A stretch of DNA of 6,040 nt from Victivallales bacterium (GCA_017963875.1 JAGCTA010000351.1:1-6040); one strand, 5' to 3'. Positions 1-5,873 are shown, counted from the stretch's first letter. Program-made: numbers and translations. The notes: generated by a model from the letters alone, not told the origin.

Positions 1-741
1 GCGTTCAACAGCATTTTCCTTCGTGTTCAGATAGACGAGTTCAACGCCGTTGGCCTTGGCGTCTTCTGGTGTGAGGATGGACGCGGCACGCGCCAAACGC
101 GCGTCGTCAATATCCGTCACCACGACTTTGCCAGGACGGCGCGGGCCGTGGACCAGGTAGTCAATCAAGCCAAGCCCCATCGGGCCAGCGCTTGCCAGAC
201 ATGCGCAGTTTCCGCCTTCGACAATACCCATGATGTGGTTGTAGGTACCAGCAGGAATGTGGTATTGCGCATGTGCTGAACCGATGATACAACTCATTGG
301 TTCACTAAGGCTGGCCTTGAAGAAGGCGTCGCCATGGTAATTGAGCAGGCAGTTGCATTCCATGACGCAGGATGGGATGCGCACGTATGTCGCGTCACCG
401 CCGATGGTCGGGAAAGAATATCCTGGGGAATCCAGTGAGCCATGATACATCAGCGCGGGCTGAATGCCGAACTTGTCACCAGGCTTGAACTGGTCTTTCC
501 ACTTTGCGCCGACTTCAACGATAACGCCAGAAAACTCATGGCCGATAATCGGCGGATTCGTCGCACAGTCGTTTGGAACGCGCTTATGCTCTGGACCGAG
601 TTTTGAAGCCTTGTAACTGGACATGCAGATGGAATCGCTGACCACTTTGGCGATGATGCCATCATCGCCGCAGGGCGGCAGTTCAAAGGATTCCAGACGC
701 AAATCCATCTTTCCGTAGATACGCAATGCAGTCGTTTTCAT
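1..741 (-). CDS. SorE-like zinc-dependent sugar/polyol dehydrogenase, C-terminus cut by window
   Basis: Medium-chain zinc alcohol dehydrogenase of the L-sorbose-1-phosphate reductase (SorE) type, recognised from the N-terminus (MKTTALRIYGKMDLRLE) and the internal PGYSFPTIGG segment. Members interconvert a keto-sugar (phosphate) and a polyol (phosphate) in the cytoplasm using NAD(P). The 247 visible residues cover the GroES-like catalytic domain and the start of the Rossmann domain. Cys39, His68-Glu69 in the GHEF motif, and Glu147 are the likely catalytic-zinc region. The four-cysteine structural-zinc lobe of classical ADH is not seen. The nucleotide loop reads SAGPMG at 184-189, with Ser where the first Gly is usual. 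Asp210 after the second strand suggests NAD(H). The ATG at 741 has a GAGAG ribosome site about 9 nt upstream. It is the last visible operon gene, 81 nt after the carrier-protein gene. The family call is strong. The exact substrate is not known: TRAP import does not phosphorylate, so a non-phosphorylated substrate is possible. Confidence 0.85.
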   Translation of the reverse strand, partial: MKTTALRIYGKMDLRLESFELPPCGDDGIIAKVVSDSICMSSYKASKLGPEHKRVPNDCATNPPIIGHEFSGVIVEVGAKWKDQFKPGDKFGIQPALMYHGSLDSPGYSFPTIGGDATYVRIPSCVMECNCLLNYHGDAFFKASLSEPMSCIIGSAHAQYHIPAGTYNHIMGIVEGGNCACLASAGPMGLGLIDYLVHGPRRPGKVVVTDIDDARLARAASILTPEDAKANGVELVYLNTKENAVER

Positions 742-744
742 GTT

Positions 745-759
745 ACATCTCTCAAATGT
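745..759 (-). promoter_or_regulatory. Ribosome site of the dehydrogenase gene inside a short inverted repeat
   Basis: On the minus strand the GAGAG ribosome site lies between ACAT and ATGT arms, just before the ATG at 741. The 4-bp stem plus one possible T-G pair could form a weak hairpin that partly covers the site. The pairing is visible, but the stem is short and any effect on translation is inference. Confidence 0.25.
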
Positions 760-771
760 TGTTTTTGTTTT

Positions 772-790
772 TGCGGTCAGTTCGGCCGCA
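772..790 (-). other. Small GC-rich hairpin between carrier-protein and dehydrogenase genes
   Basis: On the minus strand TGCGG and CCGCA form a 5-bp stem, with one inner mismatch and one further C-G pair around a 5-nt loop. In the direction of operon transcription it is followed by an A-rich run (AAAAACAAAAAC), not a U-tract, so it is not a standard rho-independent terminator. It could be an mRNA processing or stabilising hairpin in the 81-nt gap, but this is only suggestive. Confidence 0.3.
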
Positions 791-822
791 GTGGGATATA
801 TTAAAAAAAGTTATCTCAGCAA

Positions 823-1071
823 TCACTGTTTAGAGCGCACAAGGTCAGCCAGCGACTTGACCGATTTAAGGACTTCCGCCTTGATATCGCTCTGCTCGAA
901 TTTGACATCAAACGTCTCCTCCAAGGCAACGATAAGTTCCAGAAGCAGGAAGGAATCAATGCCATATTCGGATAGTTCCTTTTCGGTCTCAATGTCTTCT
1001 GGAGCCATGTCCAGATACAGCCGTTCCACGATTAATTCCTTGAGGCTTTGCTCCAATGAGTTGTCAGTCAT
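823..1071 (-). CDS. Stand-alone acyl carrier protein
   Basis: An 82-residue acyl carrier protein (PP-binding fold), the usual length for a discrete ACP. The attachment motif reads EYGIDSFLLLE, and Ser40 should receive 4'-phosphopantetheine. Acidic residues flank the serine, helix II continues as LELIVALEETFDVKF, and a last helix ends near the C-terminus, as in ACPs. The serine is followed by Phe rather than the common Leu/Met. I chose the ATG at 1071 because AGGA lies 9 nt upstream. The alternative in-frame TTG at 1080 has AGGA directly abutting it and would only add MRI. The gene follows the universal stress gene by 46 nt and precedes a sugar dehydrogenase. No ketosynthase, acyl-ACP synthetase, adenylation domain or phosphopantetheinyl transferase gene is visible, so its partner is unknown. 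It could be the fatty-acid type or a dedicated carrier for another acyl or amino-acyl group. The fold call is firm; the pathway is open. Confidence 0.9.
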   Translation of the reverse strand: MTDNSLEQSLKELIVERLYLDMAPEDIETEKELSEYGIDSFLLLELIVALEETFDVKFEQSDIKAEVLKSVKSLADLVRSKQ

Positions 1072-1117
1072 AATCCGCAATCCTGCTTATTGGTTGTTTA
1101 TCCTATTTAGTGAAAAG

Positions 1118-1588
1118 TCATTTGGCGGAAGTCGCTGGCGGGATGACAAGCACGGGGCACGTCGCCCGTTCTACAATCCGCGTTGCAACGGAGCCAAAGA
1201 AAAGGCTCGTCCAGGCATCCTGTCCTTGTCGTCCGATGATAATCAGTTCCGCGCCTAATTCCTCTGCGAATTCAAGGATTTTCACATGCGCCTTGCCGAT
1301 TCTGAAAGCCGTGTGGAATTCAATGTCCTGGGGAAGAAGCGGGCGATAGTCCTTGTCCACGGCCGCATCCAGGGCCTGTTTGGCCTTGTCATCCACATCC
1401 CCCTCCACTTCATAGATATAGGTTTTCCAAAACTGCGCATCTGGTTCGGGGAGAACATGAAGAAGCGTCAATTCACTTCCTGGATTCATGGAGGCCACTT
1501 TCAATGCCGCCTTGAATGCCGCAAGCGCATTGTCCGAGAAATCCGTGCAGAACAGAATCTTTTTCAACTGTACAGGTTGCTTTTCCAT
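1118..1588 (-). CDS. Universal stress protein (UspA family), ATP-binding type
   Basis: A single 156-residue Usp domain of standard length. It opens with KKILFCTDFSDNA, the first beta strand with the Asp16 typical of the family. The nucleotide motif G-x2-G-x9-G-S is intact: Gly119, Gly122, Gly132 and Ser133, followed by ATRIVERATCPVLVIP, the usual last strand. This is the ATP-binding subclass rather than the non-binding UspA subclass. Such proteins are soluble, usually dimeric, and act as nucleotide-responsive regulators. The start is supported by GAGGTGA a few nt upstream of the ATG. It follows dctM by 174 nt and precedes the acyl carrier gene. A Usp next to a TRAP transporter matches the TeaD/TeaABC arrangement known from Halomonas, where the Usp regulates transport. 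A similar role here is inference. Confidence 0.93.
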   Translation of the reverse strand: MEKQPVQLKKILFCTDFSDNALAAFKAALKVASMNPGSELTLLHVLPEPDAQFWKTYIYEVEGDVDDKAKQALDAAVDKDYRPLLPQDIEFHTAFRIGKAHVKILEFAEELGAELIIIGRQGQDAWTSLFFGSVATRIVERATCPVLVIPPATSAK

Positions 1589-1762
1589 TTTTCACCTCAT
1601 TGAAGGTATCCGCTTCTGATGCATTCCGCCAGTCTTCTCAAACCAAATCATTTACCATATACCATAATTTGCCACATTTAGCGAAATTTAAAAGTCATTC
1701 CTGAGTTTTTTCCTGAATCAGACCCTCTGGATACCTATCCCATTGCTAATTCCATTGCGAAA
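1589..1762. other. 174-nt intergenic gap between dctM and the stress-protein gene
   Basis: This AT-rich gap is the longest inside the operon. It holds a tandem 7-bp repeat (TACCATA at 1653-1659 and 1660-1666), two TTCCTGA copies (1698-1704 and 1710-1716), and an 8-bp inverted repeat pair (AGGTATCC at 1604-1611 and GGATACCT at 1729-1736). I found no well-spaced -35/-10 pair on the minus strand and no stem followed by a U-tract. An internal promoter or processing site is plausible from the length but is not shown. Confidence 0.4.
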
Positions 1763-3088
1763 TCACCTCGTCATTGTCTGTGGCAACCACAGTGACGCAG
1801 AGGGAACAAGCATCAGAAAAATGGCAGCCAGCACAAGCAGCCAGAAGAACGGCAATGCCCCACGGAATATCTTCTGAAGCGGGACATCACGCGCGATGCC
1901 GCTGACAACATATACATTGACGCCTACTGGCGGCGTAATGACACCCATCTGAACGACCGTCACCAAAAGCACGCCAAACCAAATCAATGTCTGCTCGACA
2001 TTCCCTGCCCAGGTCAATTTCTGGACGACGGGCAGCAGAATCGGAATAGTCAGCATCACCAGAGCCAAAGCGTCAATGACGCAACTTCCGATGATGAAAA
2101 CGATAAGAATGATGGAAACTGTCAACAATTCAGGAAGTTGCATGGAGGCAAGCCCCTTTGCCAAATCGGCGGGAAGATTGGTTATCCCAAGAAAACGGCC
2201 GAACATTGATGCGCCTACAATGACAATGAGCACCATGCAGGACATGCGAAGCGTCTCCAGCAAAGCGCGGGAAAACATCTTCCTAGTGAATTGTCCACGG
2301 CAAACCGCAATGACAAGGCTGACGCCCGCCCCGACCGCCGCAGCCTCAGTCGGCGTAAACCATCCGACAAACATGCCGCCCATGACAACAAGGAAAAGCA
2401 ACAAAGATTCTATGACGCCGCCAAGCGACTTGATTTTTTCCGCCAGGCTGAACTTTTCACCGCCAGGACCTTTTTCAGGCTTAAGTATGCAGACAATCAA
2501 AATATAGACACAGAAAACAAACGCTATAATCACACCAGGCAGGACACCCGCCATAAACAACTTCGCGGGCGAGACTTTGGTCATGACACCATAGACGATG
2601 AAGACAACACTTGGCGGAATAAGCATTCCCAGAGAACCGCCAGCCGCCACGGTGCCCGTCGCCATCAGCATGTCATAGTTGTGGCGTTTCATTTCAGGCA
2701 AGGCGACGGACGCCATTGTCGCTGCGGTGGCAGGCCCCGATCCGCAAATAGCGCCAAACGTTGCGCAAGCCCAGACGGTTGCCATTGCAAGGCCGCCTGG
2801 AAGTCGCCCCAACCATTTATAGGCAGTGTCATACAGCCGTTTGCTAATACCTGCATGGAAAACGATTTGCCCCATGAAGATAAACAACGGGATGACGCTC
2901 AGGTCATATTTTGAGAAAGTCTCCAGGCACGCGCTCATCAGCATGTGCCCTGCCCCCGTCATGCTTCCAGTGACGGCAGCAAAGCCAAGAAGCCCAGTCA
3001 GTGCCATGGCAAACCCCACAGGCATACTCAATCCAAGCAAAGCCAGAAGAAAAACACAGCCAAATAATCCAAGTTCCGTCAGTGTCAT
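1763..3088 (-). CDS. dctM: TRAP transporter large permease subunit DctM
   Basis: A 441-residue inner-membrane protein of about a dozen hydrophobic segments. It is the ion-coupled channel subunit that moves substrate delivered by DctP. Family hallmarks are present: IPLFIFMGQIVFHAGI (66-81), the ICGSGPATAATMASVALPEM segment (114-133), GGSLGMLIPPSVVFIVYG (150-167), FTPTEAAAVGAG (244-255) and TPPVGVNVYVV (385-395). The length matches the usual 425-440. The ATG at 3088 overlaps the dctQ stop as ATGA, and AAGGAGA lies upstream in the end of dctQ, so translation is probably coupled. The reading frame stays open 56 codons further upstream, to 3256. That extension lies within dctQ, is charged and non-membrane, and is not part of the protein. 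DctM and DctQ are expected to form one membrane complex. Confidence 0.96.
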   Translation of the reverse strand: MTLTELGLFGCVFLLALLGLSMPVGFAMALTGLLGFAAVTGSMTGAGHMLMSACLETFSKYDLSVIPLFIFMGQIVFHAGISKRLYDTAYKWLGRLPGGLAMATVWACATFGAICGSGPATAATMASVALPEMKRHNYDMLMATGTVAAGGSLGMLIPPSVVFIVYGVMTKVSPAKLFMAGVLPGVIIAFVFCVYILIVCILKPEKGPGGEKFSLAEKIKSLGGVIESLLLFLVVMGGMFVGWFTPTEAAAVGAGVSLVIAVCRGQFTRKMFSRALLETLRMSCMVLIVIVGASMFGRFLGITNLPADLAKGLASMQLPELLTVSIILIVFIIGSCVIDALALVMLTIPILLPVVQKLTWAGNVEQTLIWFGVLLVTVVQMGVITPPVGVNVYVVSGIARDVPLQKIFRGALPFFWLLVLAAIFLMLVPSASLWLPQTMTR

Positions 3089-3564
3089 GCTTTCATCATC
3101 TCCTTTCCAGGATGCAGCAGATGCTGGATTTTGACCAAAACGACGACCAGGAATGAAAAAGCCATCAGCCACATCACCCAGAACAAGGGCAATTGCAACG
3201 TCATGGTGCCGATGTTTTTTCGCAGCATATACAAGCCATAGACCCAACAACGCCAAGACAGAAACAGGAACATGATGGCAACTAGTCCGCGGTTCATTCC
3301 ATCAATCACGATTTTCGCACGCCTCGGGAGGCGCTGGAAGAAAAACTCGACGGCCACATGCCCCTTGGTTGCCGTTGTGTAGGGCAATGCACAACTGCCA
3401 GCGATACAAGCAGTTATCTGTACGATATCAACGACACCAAGCAACGGATGGCCAAACTGCCGAAGCACTACATCCAGGCACGTTACGACAATCATCGCCA
3501 TTGCCCCCAGACACGCCACTAAAGCAAGCACCCTGACTAAAAATACAACAAGTTTCTGAAACAT
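3085..3564 (-). CDS. dctQ: TRAP transporter small permease subunit DctQ
   Basis: A 159-residue membrane protein with four predicted hydrophobic helices (about 5-30, 44-63, 90-112 and 126-148), the expected topology and length for DctQ. Family features include DVVLRQFGHPLLGVVDIVQ (31-49, inner part), an ALPYTTATKGHVAVEFF stretch (59-75), and a basic FQRLPRRAK loop. The small subunit forms a complex with DctM and supports docking of the binding protein. The ATG at 3564 lies 12 nt after the dctP stop, with AAGG about 10 nt upstream. The stop overlaps the dctM start by 4 nt. Sequence conservation in this family is low, so the call rests on the topology, the motif remnants and the position between dctP and dctM. 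Confidence 0.94.
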   Translation of the reverse strand: MFQKLVVFLVRVLALVACLGAMAMIVVTCLDVVLRQFGHPLLGVVDIVQITACIAGSCALPYTTATKGHVAVEFFFQRLPRRAKIVIDGMNRGLVAIMFLFLSWRCWVYGLYMLRKNIGTMTLQLPLFWVMWLMAFSFLVVVLVKIQHLLHPGKEMMKA

Positions 3565-3576
3565 GTCTATGATACC

Positions 3577-4608
3577 TTATTCCTGTTCCTTGATTTCACG
3601 CTGAATAAAGTCCAGAGCCTCTTCCGCTGGAAGGCCTTTCAATTTTGCGCGCTCCTTCCACTGATCCATAACCTTCGACATCGCCTGGACGAAGGCGTCA
3701 TTTGCGTCTGCAGAGATTTCCGACACTTTTTTTCCGAGGGAGCGGACGTAAGCCTCCCCCTCGGCATCCATCTCGTCCCATCTCTGCCCGTGCTTGCCAA
3801 TCCACTCTTCGTTAATCTGCCTGATGATATCCTGGATATCTTTGGGCAACTGCGCCCAACTGTCACGGTTCATGACAACAAACATCGAAGTCGTATAGCC
3901 AAGGGCGGGGATTTTCACGACATTGTCAATCACCTCTCCCTGCTTCCAGCCATTCAATGTCTCTATGGGGCACAGCGTCCCCTGCACGACACCCTTCCGC
4001 AATGCCTCGTATGTTTCTCCCTGGCTCAAACCGACGGCATCCGCCCCCATGGCACGAATGGCCATCGCGGTGACGCCTGTTCCGCGCAGACGCATTTTCC
4101 TGACGTCATCGATGTTCTCGACGTCCTTATGGCAGGCAAGCACTCCAGGGCCATGCGCATGGACATACATAAGTTCAACATCGTTCAGTTCTTTTGGCTT
4201 GAAATGACGAATGAAATCATTGGCTATTTTCGTAGCCTGAGTTCCAGTACGATATCCATGCGGTAGATCAAGACACTCGATTAAAGGAAACAATCCACGG
4301 CTATATGCGAAGCAACTCATCCCGATGTCCGCCGCGCCGAATACCACGCAGTTGAAATTCTCCGAATCATTGCTGAGGACGCTGCCCGCATACACATCGA
4401 CCTTAAGCCGCCCATTGGTTCTCTTGAATACTTCATCGGCCCATTCGTTGGCAAGTTTAGCCGCCGCATGGGAACTGGGGAAAAACACATTGTACGTCAT
4501 GCGAAATTCAGGCTTGGCATCGTCTTGCAGGCCGTTACCGCAACTTGCAAGAAAAACACACGCAAGAGCCAGAAAAGCATAAAGCATCAGTCCACGCAAG
4601 TCTTTCAT
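3577..4608 (-). CDS. dctP: TRAP transporter solute-binding protein DctP, predicted lipoprotein
   Basis: A 343-residue extracytoplasmic binding protein of the DctP family that captures substrate for DctQM. The N-terminus is a lipoprotein signal: basic start, hydrophobic core, then LASC with Cys23 as the lipidated residue, so it should be membrane-anchored rather than freely periplasmic. Mature-domain hallmarks include FFPSSHAAAKLANEWADEV, the VFGAADIGMS segment, and MRLRGTG (172-178) followed by GADAVGLSQGETYEALRKG and QGTLCPIETL. Arg175 aligns with the conserved arginine that binds the substrate carboxylate in characterised members, which suggests an acidic ligand. I chose the ATG at 4608 because it places a normal short signal peptide at the front, although only a weak GGA lies upstream. 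In-frame starts at 4656 (ATG, with AAAGAG 8 nt upstream), 4650 (ATG) and 4665 (GTG) would add 14-19 residues. Substrate identity cannot be read from the sequence. Confidence 0.93.
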   Translation of the reverse strand: MKDLRGLMLYAFLALACVFLASCGNGLQDDAKPEFRMTYNVFFPSSHAAAKLANEWADEVFKRTNGRLKVDVYAGSVLSNDSENFNCVVFGAADIGMSCFAYSRGLFPLIECLDLPHGYRTGTQATKIANDFIRHFKPKELNDVELMYVHAHGPGVLACHKDVENIDDVRKMRLRGTGVTAMAIRAMGADAVGLSQGETYEALRKGVVQGTLCPIETLNGWKQGEVIDNVVKIPALGYTTSMFVVMNRDSWAQLPKDIQDIIRQINEEWIGKHGQRWDEMDAEGEAYVRSLGKKVSEISADANDAFVQAMSKVMDQWKERAKLKGLPAEEALDFIQREIKEQE

Positions 4609-4671
4609 AGGGAAGATTCCATTTCTAGATTGATCTGAATGCACGAGCATCGCCATCGTACGCACTCTTTA

Positions 4672-5526
4672 TCAGATTCTCGCCTTGAGGAAATTCACGA
4701 CTGTGCGGATATCGGCTTCTGGATTTGCCCCGACCTCGCGTTCTATGGTAAGGAAGCCACGATATCCTATTTCTGAAAGAGCCGCCAGATAACGGTCCCA
4801 ATCCACGCTTCCCTCCCCCAACGGAAGTTCATTGAACAACTCGCCGATATTAAGCCCCTCTATGCCGCCTTCAGCGAATGAGTCATAGACCAGCACAGGA
4901 TCGCATGGCTTGTATTGCACGCCGTCCTTGGCGTGTGTGTGAACAATAAAATCCTTCAATGTATAGACTGCCTGGACGGGGTCGTCATTCTGCACCATCA
5001 CCAGATTGGCTGGGTCGAGATTGACTCCAATGCCCTTGGAATTCACATCGACAAGGAAATCCCGCAGCCGCACGGCAGGTTCGGGTCCAGTTTCAATGGC
5101 AAAGCAGACGCCATGCGCCTCTGCATATTTCCCAAGTTCCATGCAGACGGCCTTCTGATTTGCATACACTGGCGATGCCGAATTTTCTGGAATGACGCCG
5201 ATATGCGTTGTCACCACGTTGGTTCCAAGTTCAACAGCCAAATCGACTATGGCCTTTGACTTTGCGATCTTCCATTCATTCTCCCGCTCCAACTGGAAGC
5301 CGTGTCCTCCCAAGTCACCGCACAATGCGGAGATTTTCAGATTGTTCGACTCCACCAGTTTCCTGAAAGCATGTCTCTTCGCCGTATCCAGGTTCTCAAC
5401 GGCCATTTCGCCTTCGACGACATACACCTGAATCCCGTCTGCACCGATTTCACGCGCCTTGACAACCGCATCCTTAATTGGAATACGGAACGAATCCACC
5501 ATGACACCAATATTGAATTTAGCCAT
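4672..5526 (-). CDS. Sugar phosphate isomerase/epimerase family protein (xylose isomerase-like TIM barrel)
   Basis: A 284-residue protein of the AP-endonuclease-2/xylose-isomerase-like TIM-barrel family, full length for the group. Members include D-tagatose 3-epimerase, hydroxypyruvate isomerase and inosose dehydratase, all metal-dependent cytoplasmic enzymes. The likely metal ligands are in the expected order: Glu145 (in AIETGPEP), Asp171 (NLDPANL), His196/His198 (VHTHAKDG) and Glu262 (LTIERE). His108 (TTHIGV) lies on an earlier strand, and GEGSVDW (237-243) is the usual family loop. The ATG at 5526 has AGGT 6 nt upstream. It is the first gene of the operon, and the stop lies 63 nt before the chosen dctP start or 6-15 nt before its alternative starts. 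Position beside a TRAP importer suggests it isomerises, epimerises or dehydrates the imported compound. The precise reaction cannot be assigned. Confidence 0.9.
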   Translation of the reverse strand: MAKFNIGVMVDSFRIPIKDAVVKAREIGADGIQVYVVEGEMAVENLDTAKRHAFRKLVESNNLKISALCGDLGGHGFQLERENEWKIAKSKAIVDLAVELGTNVVTTHIGVIPENSASPVYANQKAVCMELGKYAEAHGVCFAIETGPEPAVRLRDFLVDVNSKGIGVNLDPANLVMVQNDDPVQAVYTLKDFIVHTHAKDGVQYKPCDPVLVYDSFAEGGIEGLNIGELFNELPLGEGSVDWDRYLAALSEIGYRGFLTIEREVGANPEADIRTVVNFLKARI

Positions 5527-5570
5527 TGTCTTTACCTGATGTTGTTATAATTATAAAAAACATTCCTATA

Positions 5571-5599
5571 AATATACTTCCTACTACCATGATAAGCAA
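5571..5599 (-). promoter_or_regulatory. Candidate promoter of the minus-strand operon
   Basis: On the minus strand TTGCTT (5599-5594) and TATATT (5576-5571) are separated by 17 nt, a sigma-70-like arrangement about 45 nt before the first gene's ATG at 5526. The -10 box matches 5 of 6 consensus positions; the -35 box matches only 3. Another perfect TATAAT on this strand (5555-5550) lacks a recognisable -35. The DNA is AT-rich, so chance matches are likely. Confidence 0.35.
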
Positions 5600-5601
5600 T
5601 A

Positions 5602-5609
5602 TTGTACAA
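5602..5609. promoter_or_regulatory. TTGTACAA palindrome, possible operator
   Basis: A perfect 8-bp palindrome lies immediately upstream of the candidate -35 box of the minus-strand operon. Short palindromes of TTGT-ACAA form are typical half-sites for GntR-type regulators of sugar-acid uptake operons. No regulator gene is present in the window, so the assignment is speculative. Confidence 0.25.
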
Positions 5610-5716
5610 AAGTTTTTCCTGAAAACATGAAATGCCGTCTGACCGCTTAAAGACATCATTTTTCTTGTTTTTCCATAAAATTATTACTTAAAAACATACT
5701 GTTGTAGAAATATATT

Positions 5717-5725
5717 TGATATAAT
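5717..5725 (+). promoter_or_regulatory. Extended -10 box (TGATATAAT), candidate plus-strand promoter
   Basis: A perfect TATAAT (5720-5725) is preceded by TG at 5717-5718, giving the extended -10 form that can work without a good -35. None is seen 16-18 nt upstream. Transcription from here would give a leader of about 140 nt before the ATG at 5874. Confidence 0.35.
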
Positions 5726-5749
5726 ACGTCAAAACACCCCCTTTTCGGT

Positions 5750-5776
5750 TTGACAATAATGAATGTGCTATGTAAT
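5750..5776 (+). promoter_or_regulatory. TTGACA -35 with TGTAAT, candidate plus-strand promoter
   Basis: A perfect TTGACA (5750-5755) is followed after 15 nt by TGTAAT (5771-5776, 5 of 6 consensus) or after 17 nt by the poorer TAATGT. The 15-nt spacing is short for sigma-70. It would transcribe the gene starting at 5874. Confidence 0.35.
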
Positions 5777-5873
5777 GTATGCAACTATTAGGAATCAAAC
5801 CTAGAGAAGACTTGAATGTGACAGTATGGCGGCCGCATGATAAAACGGCTTTTACAGAATAGAGGTATACGCT

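Larger units (their letters stand above)
5527..5873. other. AT-rich divergent intergenic control region
   Basis: A 347-nt non-coding stretch separates the minus-strand operon from the plus-strand gene. It is much richer in A and T than the flanking genes. It contains promoter-like boxes for both directions and several short palindromic elements: TTGTACAA at 5602-5609, GTTTT-N5-AAAAC at 5612-5626, TTTGA-N9-TCAAA at 5715-5733, and GTCAAA-N15-TTTGAC at 5728-5754. There is also a GC-rich GCGGCCGC at 5829-5836. No RNA gene or coding sequence longer than a few codons is convincing here. It should carry the promoters and operators of both transcription units. Confidence 0.7.

Noticed and set aside
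796..837. Possible terminator after the acyl carrier gene (weak stem, then seven T on the minus strand)
   Set aside because: The stem is only 3-4 bp with a wobble pair and is separated from the T-run by several bases, so it is not a convincing terminator.
740..1258. 172-codon plus-strand open frame
   Set aside because: It lies antisense across the acyl carrier gene and the end of the stress-protein gene, both clear families; its composition is low-complexity Ser/Arg-rich with no recognisable domain.
1664..1680. Sigma-54-like TGGCA box on the minus strand in the dctM-usp gap
   Set aside because: The required GC at the -12 element is absent at the correct spacing.
2291..2914. 207-codon plus-strand open frame
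   Set aside because: It is antisense to dctM, and the product is rich in His, Arg and Gln, typical of the complement of a membrane-protein gene.
3089..3256. Upstream extension of the dctM frame
   Set aside because: It lies inside dctQ, is hydrophilic and charged, and does not match DctM. The ATG at 3088 with AAGGAGA and the ATGA overlap is the proper start.
3790..4266. 158-codon plus-strand open frame
   Set aside because: It is antisense to dctP, with no domain and no plausible ribosome site.
5631..5642. Sequence close to the neisserial DNA uptake sequence (ATGCCGTCTGA)
   Set aside because: It lacks the final base of the 10-mer, appears only once in 6 kb, and nothing else suggests Neisseriaceae. 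Treated as chance.
5627..5650. Seven-codon ORF (MKCRLTA) in the divergent region
   Set aside because: No ribosome site and too short to distinguish from chance.
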